Position numbers and translations under genes: made by a program. A DNA stretch of 50,774 nucleotides from Pirellulales bacterium (GTDB lineage Bacteria > Planctomycetota > Planctomycetia > Pirellulales > JAICIG01): contig JAICIG010000003.1 in NCBI GenBank assembly GCA_025924495.1, positions 1 to 50,774 of the forward strand, in the 5' to 3' direction. Of the stretch, positions 43,694-50,774 are shown piece by piece. The notes under the pieces were generated by a model that saw only the letters and a program-made list of their open reading frames with translations, searched no databases and was not told where the DNA came from. Every line of letters begins with the position of its first letter. Position 1 is the stretch's first letter.

Positions 43694-44794
43694 TTACAGC
43701 AAGTTCACAACCCGCTCCGCCAATCCCTTCTCGCCGAGCACGACGTTCAGCTTGCTTGAAGCGGCGACCTTCTCGAGGATTTCCAGCTCGCGCAGCCGCA
43801 TGAGCGTCGGGTTGTCCTCGAGCAGCTTGGCCGTGTTGGCCTGGCTGCGCATGGCCGCCGTTTCCTCTCGCCGCACAATCAGGTTGGCCTCGGCCGCCTT
43901 CTTGGCTTCGGTCACCCGGTTGAGCAGCGTCTTCATCTCGCCCGGCAGGATCACGTCGCGGATGCCCACGGCGATTAACTCCAGACCCAGCGCCGCTGCC
44001 CGCGGACGCAGGATCTCTTCCAGCTCCTTCGCCACGCCATCCTTGGCCGTCAAGAAGCTGTCGAGTTCCCGCGCTCCGATCACCGCGCGCAAGGCCAACT
44101 GCGCCTCGCGGTACAGCGCCTGCCGCGCGTCGTCCGTGATGCTAACGACCTTGAGCGGATCGCTGACCTTGTAGGTCACGACCGCATTCAAGCGCAGCGT
44201 CACCTTGTCGGCCGTCATGATCTCTTGGCCGGCCACGTCGTGCATCGCCTCGCGCAGGTCGACCGGAATGAGCGTGATCTTCGCCACATTCTTCCAGAAG
44301 GCATGACGACCCGGCGGCAGCGTCTCAACGTACTTGCCGTCGACGTACAACACGCCGGCATAACCCTGCTCGACCGCCAGCACATCCAGCACCCGGTCGG
44401 CCGAAGCCGAACGGCTGATGACCTGGAAATCCTTGTGCTCGAAGCGAAGGTTCCGGGCATCAACGATCTCGGCGCTGACCTCGCGGAAGCCCGTCCAGTA
44501 GGCGTACAGGCCCGGCGCGAGCACGTGGCTGAAGCGTCCGTCGACCCAGACCAGGGCGCGCTGGTAGTCCTTCAAGTCGAGCACCACGGCGCGGTCCTTG
44601 AGTGCGCCCGACTTGACGATCACGTCGAGCTTGTCATGAACCAGCCACGGCTCGCGCTGCGAGACGATGCTCACGCGCACCTTGCCCAGCGGGTCGAAGA
44701 ACCAGTGCCGGCCGGCGCCGAGCAAGCCCTTGAACTCGCCGTCGCGAAACAGCAGCCCGATCTCGTAGTTGCGAATCTTCACCGTCTTGAACAT
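43694..44794 (-). CDS. SPFH/slipin family protein
   Basis: 366 aa. The SPFH (band 7) domain covers about 145-300: GVLYVDGKYVETLPPGRHAF, VDLREAMHDVAGQEIMTADK, VTLRLNAVVTYKVSDPLKVV, REAQLALRAVIGARELDSFL, and LGLELIAVGIRDVILPGEMK. A coiled coil follows (VTEAKKAAEANLIVRREETA). The first 120 residues look like a partial duplication of the beta part (GEFKGLLGAGRHWFFD and DGRFSHVLAPGLYAYW). No N-terminal membrane hairpin is visible, unlike classical slipins, so it may act peripherally. SPFH proteins form large scaffolds on membranes. Usually paired with an NfeD protein, but none is present here. Confidence 0.9.
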   Translation of the reverse strand: MFKTVKIRNYEIGLLFRDGEFKGLLGAGRHWFFDPLGKVRVSIVSQREPWLVHDKLDVIVKSGALKDRAVVLDLKDYQRALVWVDGRFSHVLAPGLYAYWTGFREVSAEIVDARNLRFEHKDFQVISRSASADRVLDVLAVEQGYAGVLYVDGKYVETLPPGRHAFWKNVAKITLIPVDLREAMHDVAGQEIMTADKVTLRLNAVVTYKVSDPLKVVSITDDARQALYREAQLALRAVIGARELDSFLTAKDGVAKELEEILRPRAAALGLELIAVGIRDVILPGEMKTLLNRVTEAKKAAEANLIVRREETAAMRSQANTAKLLEDNPTLMRLRELEILEKVAASSKLNVVLGEKGLAERVVNLL

Positions 44795-45248
44795 CGTTCA
44801 CCATCCTTCCTCTATTTCGCCGGCTCGCTCTCCTGCGGCCGGATTACGCTCGAAAAAATGCCGTCGGGCGGCGGTACGTTTTGCTTGTCACACGGCTCGG
44901 CTGCGGAGTGTCGCTTAAGCTGATTGCGGCGGCGGGCAATCGTCGACGAATCCAGCTTCGTCGCGATTAGCCGAAGCCATTCGCAACTTGGCCTGACGTT
45001 CGCCGCCGCGGCCGGCAGCCGGCAACGAGCGGTATCTGCGCACTACAGGGCAGTGAGCGGTGCTGCCACAGGACGGCGATGCCATTGTCGGCAAGACGGC
45101 CTCGACTGCTGGCTAAGGCCAGACCGCCGAAACGTCACGCGTCGAACAGCCCTCGCGCGGCCTGAGGCCGACAGAGCGAAACGCCCGCCTCCCTCGGGCT
45201 TCGTGGCGGAGACGCTTGCGCGCCTCGGTCGGTTTTCAGCCGACTTGT
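44795..45248. other. Intergenic region, nothing recognised
   Basis: 454 bp between the slipin gene start and the tRNA-like locus. A plus-strand open frame through it extends antisense into the tRNA-like gene and resembles no protein. Promoters for the slipin gene must lie here; none could be defined. Confidence 0.4.
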
Positions 45249-45320
45249 CGCAATGGACGGGACTCGAACCCGCAACCCTCAGGTCTCTAGCCTGATGCTC
45301 TACCGTTGAGCTACCACATC
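45249..45320 (-). tRNA. tRNA-like gene, anticodon AGA, degenerate acceptor stem
   Basis: On the minus strand the D arm (GCTC-AACGGTA-GAGC), anticodon arm (TCAGG-CTAGAGA-CCTGA) and T arm (GCGGG-TTCGAGT-CCCGT) all fold perfectly and are correctly spaced. The loop reads anticodon AGA (codon UCU, Ser). The variable loop is only five bases, unlike a bacterial tRNA-Ser, and the acceptor stem has two mismatches (A.G, T.T) and a G.T. No CCA is encoded. It may be a pseudo-tRNA or an unusual tRNA-derived RNA. Confidence 0.6.
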
Positions 45321-45458
45321 GCAATGCCGTCCGGTTCAGAACCCATGTCCGGAACACGCCATGCCAACCATCTTCAGTGGAGCTGGCGCGCCGCTGGCCT
45401 GGGCGACATCGAATGCGCTGCTTGATAAATGCTTGACCGCAATCAGTGCGGCACTCAA

Positions 45459-45530
45459 AGACGCCGGCGGGAGTCGAACCCGCTTCAAACTGCTTTGCAG
45501 GCAGTCGCCGTGCCGTCTGGCTCCAGCGTC
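45459..45530 (-). tRNA. tRNA-Cys (GCA)
   Basis: Complete cloverleaf on the minus strand: acceptor GACGCTG/CGGCGTC, a short D arm (GCC...GGC), anticodon arm ACTGC-CTGCAAA-GCAGT with anticodon GCA, and T arm GCGGG-TTCGACT-CCCGC. The discriminator base is U, as expected for tRNA-Cys. CCA is not encoded. Confidence 0.93.
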
Positions 45531-45705
45531 AGATCGCGTAGTTCGGTCCTGCGCCGCTCATTCTCGGCGGCGACCGGGGATCGCGATTGGCTACGCCGTT
45601 GGGCGTATACCGTCATGACGCGGATGGACGCGTTTGGTTCGCTCGGAAGCGTGGCAAACATGGATCGCAATGAGCGGCCGAACAGGTTCCGCGGCCGCTC
45701 AGCCT

Positions 45706-48339
45706 TTACTTCTGAAACGCCGGATGCTGCGGGTCGCCGCCGGAAATCAGGTAGGCCATCAGGTCGAGAATCTCGTCCTTGGTCAAGGGGGCCAACAGGC
45801 CGGTCGGCATGGGAGAGACTTTCGAGGGCTCGATGCTGGCGACTTCCTTGCGGTCGATCGCTTGCTGCTGGTTGGGATCGGCCGGGTCGGTGTTGATCAT
45901 GATCGTGTCGCCGTTCAGGTTCACGATCACGCCTTGATAAACCTCTTCGTCGTTAGTCACGATGACCATCGAAACGAACTGCTCATTGATCTCCTTGCTG
46001 GGGTTGAGAATCTGATCGAGCAGGTCACGCGGCGCATAACGCCGTCCGGCACTGGAAAGATCGGGGCCGGTCATGCCTCCTTCGTTGGCAAAGCGATGGC
46101 AGGCGAAGCAGGCCGAGGCGCCGAACATTTTGCGCCCATTCTCGAAGTTGCGCTGCTTCAGGCCCGTCTGCGCGGCGAGGGACAACTCGTCGAGCTTCCA
46201 TTCGGTCTTGGGCCTGCCGGCAAACATCGACGCCAAACCTTCGAGCGGCGATTTCCGCACCGGCTTCTCGGCCAGCACCTCGGCCAAAGCGGTTTTTTCG
46301 GCGTCGCTGAGCGTGGCGACGGCGTCGTTGCGGATGAACTCGATGAACTTGTCGAAGCTGGCGCCGCCGCGCATGCTGCTGGCCGCTTTGGTCAGCCAGC
46401 GGAAGTAGGCCGTGCGGCTCTCGGTCGTCCAGCCCGTCTTCACGAATCGCAACGAGCGGGCGTACTCGATCTGCTCCTCTTGCGTGGGCGCCGCCTCGAT
46501 CAGCGCCATCCCTTTGGACGCGACCGTCGGAGATTGCAGGTAGGCGAGCGTTTCGCACAACAGCCAGTTCAGCTCCCGCGTCGAAGCGGGAAATAGCGGA
46601 TCGAGCTTCGCGACCAGACGTGCCACGGTGGCGTCGTCGGGCCGGCCAAAGCGGACCAGCGCGATCTCCAGAGCGCGCACGAAGCTGCGTCGTTGCGCTT
46701 CATTGAGTTGGTTCCATTCGAGCCTTTCGCAGGCGGCCAGCAGCTTGGCCTGCATGGCCATGTCGACCGGTGGATCGCTCGGCTTGCGATGCGAGGGATC
46801 AATGCCGGCGGTTCTGGCGAGCGCCAGCAACGCCTCGACTTGGATCCCGGGATTCGGCTCGTGAAGCGCCTTCTCGGCCCAGCCGGCAATCGGCTGGTGT
46901 TCCACGGCCGTTCGCGCCGCCCAACGCACGAAGCGGTCAGGGTTAGCCAGATGAGGCCAGGCCGCGGCGATGGCTTCAGGGTTCTGCTGGCCATGAAAGG
47001 CTTCCAGGCTACGTCGGAGGTCGCTCGCCGTGTTTGTCTTCGCAGCCACAGTCGCAGGCGCCGTCGATTCATCGCCGACATACGACACCCGATATAGTCC
47101 CGACTGCACCTTGCGGCCGCCGATGGCGAAATACATCGCGCCGTCGCCCGGATGGATGATGGCGTCGGTCAACGGCAGCGGCGCGCCGGAGACGAATTCC
47201 TCCCGGGTCGCCTTGTAGCTCGCGCCATCGGGTTCGAGATGCACGGCGTAGAGCTTGCCCCAACTCCAGTCGAGAATGAACAACGCCTGCTGATATTTGG
47301 CCGGGAATTTCGCCCCATAACCGAACGTCATGCCAGTAGGCGACCCCGGGCCGATATTGAGCACGGGCGGCAGATTGTCCGGATACCATTCCGGCCGCTT
47401 GCCGGCGCCATTGCGCCAGCCGAATTCGCTGCCGCTGACCACGTGGCAAACGCGCGTCGGACGATACCACGACGTATTGAAGTCGTATTCCATGTCGGCG
47501 TCGTACGTGAACAACTCGCCGTCGGCCGAAACCGCCGCGTCGAAGATATTACGGTAGCCCGAGGAGACAACCTCGAAGTTTTTGCCGTCGGGCGACACGC
47601 GGTAGATGATGCCGCCTGGCCCGAGCACGTCCCGCATAAAACCGCGGCCATCGGGCATCCGCGGCAGCAGATGATCTTCGCCCCAGCACAGCGGCACGCG
47701 CGACGAGTTGAACGCGGTCGGTTTCGTGCCGTTGCCGGTAATCAAATAAAGAGCTTGGCCATCGGGCGTGGGCACGATCGCATGCACGCCGTGATCGCCG
47801 CGGGCCTCCATGGCACGCAGCAGTTCGACTTTGTCGAGCCGATCATCGCCATCAGAATCCGTAATGCGGTACAGACCGCTATCGATCTTCTTCTCATAAT
47901 CGTTGACCGCCACATACAAGGCATCGAAGGCCCAGACCATGCCGTTGATCGCCCGAATCTCGGCGGGCACTTTTTCGATGTTTTTGGGATCGAGCGGCTG
48001 ACCGGCCGACGGCGCCGGAAAGCGATACAGCCCGCCGTACTGGTCGCTGGCCAAAATCCGGCCTTTGTTATCGAGGCAAAGATTGACCCAAGAGCCCTGC
48101 TCGGCGCTTGGGACCGAGTAGAGCAACTCCACCTTGAACCCCTTGGCCGCTTTGATCCGTTCGACCGGCGTCGCCCGGTTCTCGCCGGCCACAATGCCCG
48201 TGGCCTGCGGCTTCTTTTTCGGTCGGGCCGGAGCGTTATCCGCGGCAAAAGACCGGATGGCCAAGGGCAGGCCGATGAGAAATCCAAGCAGGAAGGAGAG
48301 GCAAAGCGGCCCGGTCAGGCTTCGTCGAGGGCAGGGCAT
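45706..48339 (-). CDS. PVC-type heme-binding CxxCH protein
   Basis: 877 aa from ATG 48339; a TTG 11 codons upstream (48372) is less likely. Signal peptide (GPLCLSFLLGFLIGLPLAIRSFAA), a Lys/Pro-rich linker, then a propeller-like dehydrogenase region (about 60-420: WVNLCLDNKGRILASDQYGG, LYRITDSDGDDRLDKVELL and FDAAVSADGELFTYDADMEY). A helical middle section follows, and a C-terminal cytochrome c module has C744-FA-C747-H748 in SACFACHRFANEGGMTGPDL and ends LMAYLISGGDPQHPAF. Presumably a periplasmic or membrane-attached electron-transfer dehydrogenase; the substrate is unknown. It is a shorter relative of the 21073 protein. It stands alone, upstream of the tRNA genes on the same strand. Confidence 0.92.
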   Translation of the reverse strand: MPCPRRSLTGPLCLSFLLGFLIGLPLAIRSFAADNAPARPKKKPQATGIVAGENRATPVERIKAAKGFKVELLYSVPSAEQGSWVNLCLDNKGRILASDQYGGLYRFPAPSAGQPLDPKNIEKVPAEIRAINGMVWAFDALYVAVNDYEKKIDSGLYRITDSDGDDRLDKVELLRAMEARGDHGVHAIVPTPDGQALYLITGNGTKPTAFNSSRVPLCWGEDHLLPRMPDGRGFMRDVLGPGGIIYRVSPDGKNFEVVSSGYRNIFDAAVSADGELFTYDADMEYDFNTSWYRPTRVCHVVSGSEFGWRNGAGKRPEWYPDNLPPVLNIGPGSPTGMTFGYGAKFPAKYQQALFILDWSWGKLYAVHLEPDGASYKATREEFVSGAPLPLTDAIIHPGDGAMYFAIGGRKVQSGLYRVSYVGDESTAPATVAAKTNTASDLRRSLEAFHGQQNPEAIAAAWPHLANPDRFVRWAARTAVEHQPIAGWAEKALHEPNPGIQVEALLALARTAGIDPSHRKPSDPPVDMAMQAKLLAACERLEWNQLNEAQRRSFVRALEIALVRFGRPDDATVARLVAKLDPLFPASTRELNWLLCETLAYLQSPTVASKGMALIEAAPTQEEQIEYARSLRFVKTGWTTESRTAYFRWLTKAASSMRGGASFDKFIEFIRNDAVATLSDAEKTALAEVLAEKPVRKSPLEGLASMFAGRPKTEWKLDELSLAAQTGLKQRNFENGRKMFGASACFACHRFANEGGMTGPDLSSAGRRYAPRDLLDQILNPSKEINEQFVSMVIVTNDEEVYQGVIVNLNGDTIMINTDPADPNQQQAIDRKEVASIEPSKVSPMPTGLLAPLTKDEILDLMAYLISGGDPQHPAFQK

Positions 48340-48669
48340 GGCACAGCAGTTCCGATATCGGGGGGCGATCAAGTCGCCAGCGAGGGCGCCGGCGACGCAT
48401 CCGAATTTGCCATTGTGGCAGATGGTTTTAAGCTTGTCGACAAGTGAAGGCGGCAGGACATAAGGCGGCTAGGAGTCAGGTGGTAGCATGTGAACCGAAG
48501 GACTGGAGCAATCAGGACATGGGTGGCGCGGGGGGCTAGGGTGACAGTTTCCTGGCGATCGGTCCGATCCGGGCGCCCAACATGGCCAAGATTGCCTCGC
48601 GAAGTTGGCCGCCTTCGCAAGATCGGAAGTCGGAGAGGCAGCTCCGGCATCGGTCTCATGTTTCGGCCC
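48340..48669. other. Intergenic region with one copy of an 18-bp repeat
   Basis: 330 bp between the PVC protein start and the ATPase stop. CGAAGTTGGCCGCCTTCG at 48600-48617 recurs with one change at 48815-48832, inside the ATPase reading frame. It presumably also holds the PVC gene's promoter, which could not be defined. Confidence 0.45.
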
Positions 48670-48832
48670 TCAGCCTTGAATCGGCGTCTTGGACAATCCG
48701 CCAAGCGGAAGGGGAAACACCGAGAAGTCATACTTCTCGTTCAGCTCGCCCAACTCCAGGCGTTGCCTTCCCCAATCTTCCTTCTTTCGCTGTGCCGGGA
48801 CCAACTTTTCCACTCGAAGTTGGCCACCTTCG
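48600..48832. repeat. Pair of 18-bp direct repeats (CGAAGTTGGCC[G/A]CCTTCG)
   Basis: Copies at 48600-48617 and 48815-48832 differ at one base, and each has CGAAG...CTTCG ends able to pair. The second copy and nearby short motifs (ccgaattccgaattccg at 48940-48956) lie in the part of the ATPase frame coding for its low-complexity tail, suggesting intergenic repeat-type DNA has been read through. Confidence 0.5.
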
Positions 48833-50034
48833 TCGCGCTGGCCAACTTGGCATTCGTTCGGAGCTTCTGCCTGCTCTCGTTGTTCCCGCGCTCCACACTC
48901 CGCGCTCCGAGTTCCGGGCTTTCCCTCCCTTGCGACGGCCGAATTCCGAATTCCGACCTCTTCCCCTAACTCCCATGACCAGGGCCCGTCGAATGCGGTC
49001 TTGGTCGGCTTCAGGCCCAAGGTTTTGGCGGCGCGGCGCAGAGTTGTCGCGGAGATGCCGCAGCTACGGGCCTGGCGAAACAACTCCGCCGACTCAATCG
49101 GGCCGTGGCTTAAGGCGGAGAGCAGCCATTCGGAGGCCGATTCCCGATCGCCCTGTGCGGCGATGCGGCAGGCGCTCGGCGGCGCGAGCATGGCGGCCGA
49201 AAGGTCGACCGGGTCTTCTTCCCAGGCGATCCGTCCCGCTTCGATTCGGAAGGCGGCCCCCGGCGCGAACGGGCCCAAACTGTTCTTGACCGGCAGCAAC
49301 AAGCGGCGCGTAGGATCTTCCGCGTCGTTGGCGGCCAGCCAGACGACTGGGGCGATGGCCGATAACTCGGCCAGCTCGCGCGCCGCGACGCGGCCGCCTG
49401 CCGGACCGTTCAACCGAGCCAGCACGACGACGGCCGTCTGCGTTTTGACGGCCAATTCTGCAAGCCTAGCCAGCAAGTGACTTGTCCGGGCGCGGCAGGG
49501 CTTGTGGTCGAAGTTGCAGGCCCAAGCTTCCAAATTATCGACAATCAGCAGATTGGCAGCCCGACCTTCTTGGATGCCGCAGGCCAGGGCCATGACGCGG
49601 CGGTCAAGTTCGTCGAACGAGCAATCGTCGCCCGGGATGGGCCAGCGAAGGGTCGCCGCGGCGACCCGGTCTATCACTGCGCCCGCCGCATCGAGCCGGG
49701 CCCGCAGAATCGGCGCGGGCATATCGGCGGCATGCGCGATCAAGGCCGCATCGCGGTCTTCGGCCCCCTCGCTCGCCCGCGCCGCCCATTCCACCGCCAG
49801 CAGGCTCTTGCACGAGCCGGATTCTCCCGCCACCACGCACAACGCGCCTTGCGGCAAACGTCCTGCCGCGATCCACTGGACCATCGTCGGCTCGACTCCT
49901 TCCAGCGACGACACGCCCACCCCCTTGGTAAAGCGATTCGGCGACAATTCTTCATCACGCGGACGCCATCGCGACGATGGAAACATGCCTTGCAGTTGCG
50001 ACTCCGACTGCTGGTTCGCGGCGGGCTGTAACAT
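48670..50034 (-). CDS. RepA-like AAA family ATPase (AAA_25-type)
   Basis: 454 aa from ATG 50034 (GGGAG ten bases upstream); an ATG at 50076 would add 14 residues. Walker A-like VVAGESGSCKSLLAVEWAAR (the Gly before Lys is Cys), Walker B LLIVDNLEAW, and sensor-like VVVLARLNGPAGGRVAA. A winged-helix-like C-terminal domain follows (EWLLSALSHGPIESAELFRQ, ISATTLRRAAKTLGLKPTKT, FDGPWSWEL). Such RecA/RepA-type ATPases are often encoded on plasmids and integrated elements, where they aid replication. The family normally ends near GPWSWEL; here about 98 extra residues of low-complexity sequence follow, apparently read through repeat DNA. No primase or integrase gene is in the window. Confidence 0.8.
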   Translation of the reverse strand: MLQPAANQQSESQLQGMFPSSRWRPRDEELSPNRFTKGVGVSSLEGVEPTMVQWIAAGRLPQGALCVVAGESGSCKSLLAVEWAARASEGAEDRDAALIAHAADMPAPILRARLDAAGAVIDRVAAATLRWPIPGDDCSFDELDRRVMALACGIQEGRAANLLIVDNLEAWACNFDHKPCRARTSHLLARLAELAVKTQTAVVVLARLNGPAGGRVAARELAELSAIAPVVWLAANDAEDPTRRLLLPVKNSLGPFAPGAAFRIEAGRIAWEEDPVDLSAAMLAPPSACRIAAQGDRESASEWLLSALSHGPIESAELFRQARSCGISATTLRRAAKTLGLKPTKTAFDGPWSWELGEEVGIRNSAVAREGKPGTRSAECGAREQREQAEAPNECQVGQRDEGGQLRVEKLVPAQRKKEDWGRQRLELGELNEKYDFSVFPLPLGGLSKTPIQG

Positions 50035-50226
50035 GGTTTTTATTCTCCCTTTGCCCTCTACGCTCGCGAGCGGCATCCCACGGCCAGGCAGGAAAAATGC
50101 TGCTTTCGATCGAGAGGATTTGCCGCCGAGTTTAGAACCCGGCTGGCTTGGCGCGCGAGGGGCCTCTTAAGCCATTTGTAGCTGTTGCGCCCGGAAAAAT
50201 GCGGGCCTCTGGCAGCCGCGATTTGC

Positions 50227-50254
50227 TTGACAAACCCATCGACCGGCTTATCTT
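50227..50254 (+). promoter_or_regulatory. Sigma-70-like promoter for the GntR gene
   Basis: TTGACA (50227-50232), a 16-bp spacer and TATCTT (50249-50254): consensus -35 and a 4/6 -10, about 100 bp upstream of the FadR-type regulator start. It is the best promoter match noticed in the window. Confidence 0.55.
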
Positions 50255-50263
50255 GTCAGACAT
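50253..50263. promoter_or_regulatory. FadR-type operator candidate
   Basis: TTGTCAGACAT contains the palindrome TGTC-A-GACA and matches the FadR-subfamily consensus TNGTNNNACNA at all but the last base. It overlaps the -10 of the promoter candidate, fitting autorepression by the downstream GntR regulator. Confidence 0.45.
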
Positions 50264-50353
50264 CTTACGTGTTCCTCATTGCTTGGCACGCCAAGCGGTG
50301 ATTTGAGATCGTGGCGAGCGTCGCCGAAAGTGCGCGGGAAAGGTCGTTGTTTG

Positions 50354-50774
50354 ATGAGAGTCGAGCCGATTGCACGCCAATCCTTGGTCGATCTAGTTGT
50401 CGAGCGAGTTCGCGACCTGATCGAGCGGGAGAAGTTGCAGGCGGGCGATCGGTTGCCTGGGGAGATGGACCTGATCCGGCAACTCGGCGTAAGCCGGCCC
50501 GTGCTGCGAGAGGCGATCGGGCGATTGGAAAGCGTAGGGTTGATCGCCGTCGAGCGCGGTCGGGGCATGTTTGTGGCGGATCGGAGCGGGCTGGCCGGTT
50601 GTGCGCGGCTGGCGCGGAGCGCGCTGACGATTTCGCCGAAAGACTTGTTGAAGTTCGCCGAGCTGCGCTGGGTCGTCGAATGCTTTGCGGCGCGTCGAGC
50701 GGCGGAATCGGCGACTGAAGAGGATATTCGCGAATTGGAGCTGCTGCAGGAGCAAATGGACTCGCGCGACTGCA
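50354..50774 (+). CDS. GntR/FadR-family transcriptional regulator (3' end outside window)
   Basis: 140 codons are present before the window ends. The N-terminal winged helix is typical: LVDLVVERVRDLIEREKLQA, GDRLPGEMDLIRQLGVSRPV, LREAIGRLESVGLIAVERGR, GMFV. After a linker the helical FCD-type effector domain begins (KDLLKFAELRWVVECFAARR, AAESATEEDIRELELLQEQM), which in this family binds a small carboxylic acid, often through a metal. ATG 50354 is followed at once by family sequence and has AAAGG upstream. A promoter and an operator-like palindrome precede it. What it controls lies beyond the window. Confidence 0.88.
   Translation, partial: MRVEPIARQSLVDLVVERVRDLIEREKLQAGDRLPGEMDLIRQLGVSRPVLREAIGRLESVGLIAVERGRGMFVADRSGLAGCARLARSALTISPKDLLKFAELRWVVECFAARRAAESATEEDIRELELLQEQMDSRDC

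Larger units (their letters stand above)
50035..50353. other. Divergent intergenic region ATPase / GntR regulator
   Basis: 319 bp. It holds the promoter and operator candidate described at 50227-50263 for the rightward gene; nothing convincing was seen for the leftward ATPase gene. Confidence 0.5.

Noticed and set aside
45361..45618. Plus-strand open frame across the tRNA-Cys gene
   Set aside because: It is antisense to a complete tRNA and has no protein-like features.
1..50774. CRISPR array, rRNA operon, insertion sequence or prophage
   Set aside because: No regularly spaced repeats, rRNA sequence, transposase or phage structural genes were seen anywhere in the window.

Overview
The window is high-GC chromosomal DNA that looks like a planctomycete (Planctomycetota, perhaps Pirellulales). 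The signs are two large heme-binding CxxCH 'membrane-bound dehydrogenase' proteins, a DUF1501 protein with a Tat-like leader, a PPC-domain surface protein, a dimethylformamidase-like LamG protein, and two ECF sigma operons with large extracytoplasmic partners. Genes are mostly monocistronic or in short operons on both strands. Long antisense open frames are common because of the GC bias and were left out.

Layout: 1-2557 (-) a PPC-repeat exported protein running off the left edge; 2818-5577 (+) PEP carboxylase; 6025-8183 (+) ECF sigma plus a translationally coupled membrane protein; 8356-9237 (+) nitrilase-family hydrolase; 9240-11169 (-) a Rid protein, a DinB-like protein and an aldo/keto reductase; 11241-16959 (-) an RNA-repair cassette; 17450-19756 (+) a second ECF sigma with a zinc-finger anti-sigma; 21073-26679 (+) a cytochrome-like PVC protein and a DMFA2-like protein; 26811-29390 (-) an M23/PKD/esterase fusion; 29837-33485 (+) a glycoside-hydrolase-like protein, a YceI protein and a polytopic membrane protein; 33648-37320 (-) a two-subunit pyruvate:ferredoxin-type oxidoreductase with a divergent HTH gene; 37747-39427 (-) small hypotheticals and DUF4291; 39675-43582 (+) exported FAH-family protein, DUF1501, EcsC and a monooxygenase-like protein; 43694-48339 (-) SPFH/slipin, a tRNA-like locus, tRNA-Cys and a second PVC cytochrome protein; 48670-50034 (-) a RepA-like ATPase; 50354-end (+) a FadR-type GntR regulator with a promoter and operator candidate.

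The most notable system is the RNA-repair cassette: Hen1 (3'-terminal ribose methyltransferase), two DNA-polymerase-beta-type nucleotidyltransferases, and Pnkp (kinase-phosphatase-ligase), tightly packed with 14-bp and 4-bp overlaps. Hen1 and Pnkp are known partners. The two nucleotidyltransferases, one apparently degenerate, are the less understood part. Pnkp is interrupted by one extra base in a six-C run, so the ligase lies in the +1 frame: a genuine lesion, a sequencing error, or programmed frameshifting.

Other points of interest are a degenerate tRNA-like gene with an AGA anticodon, REP-like multi-hairpin elements at gene ends, an M23 peptidase fused to an alpha/beta hydrolase, and an ATPase whose C-terminus reads into repeat-like DNA. 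Two real genes run off the window edges (1-2557 minus, 50354-50774 plus). All assignments come from reading motifs by eye; no database search was run.
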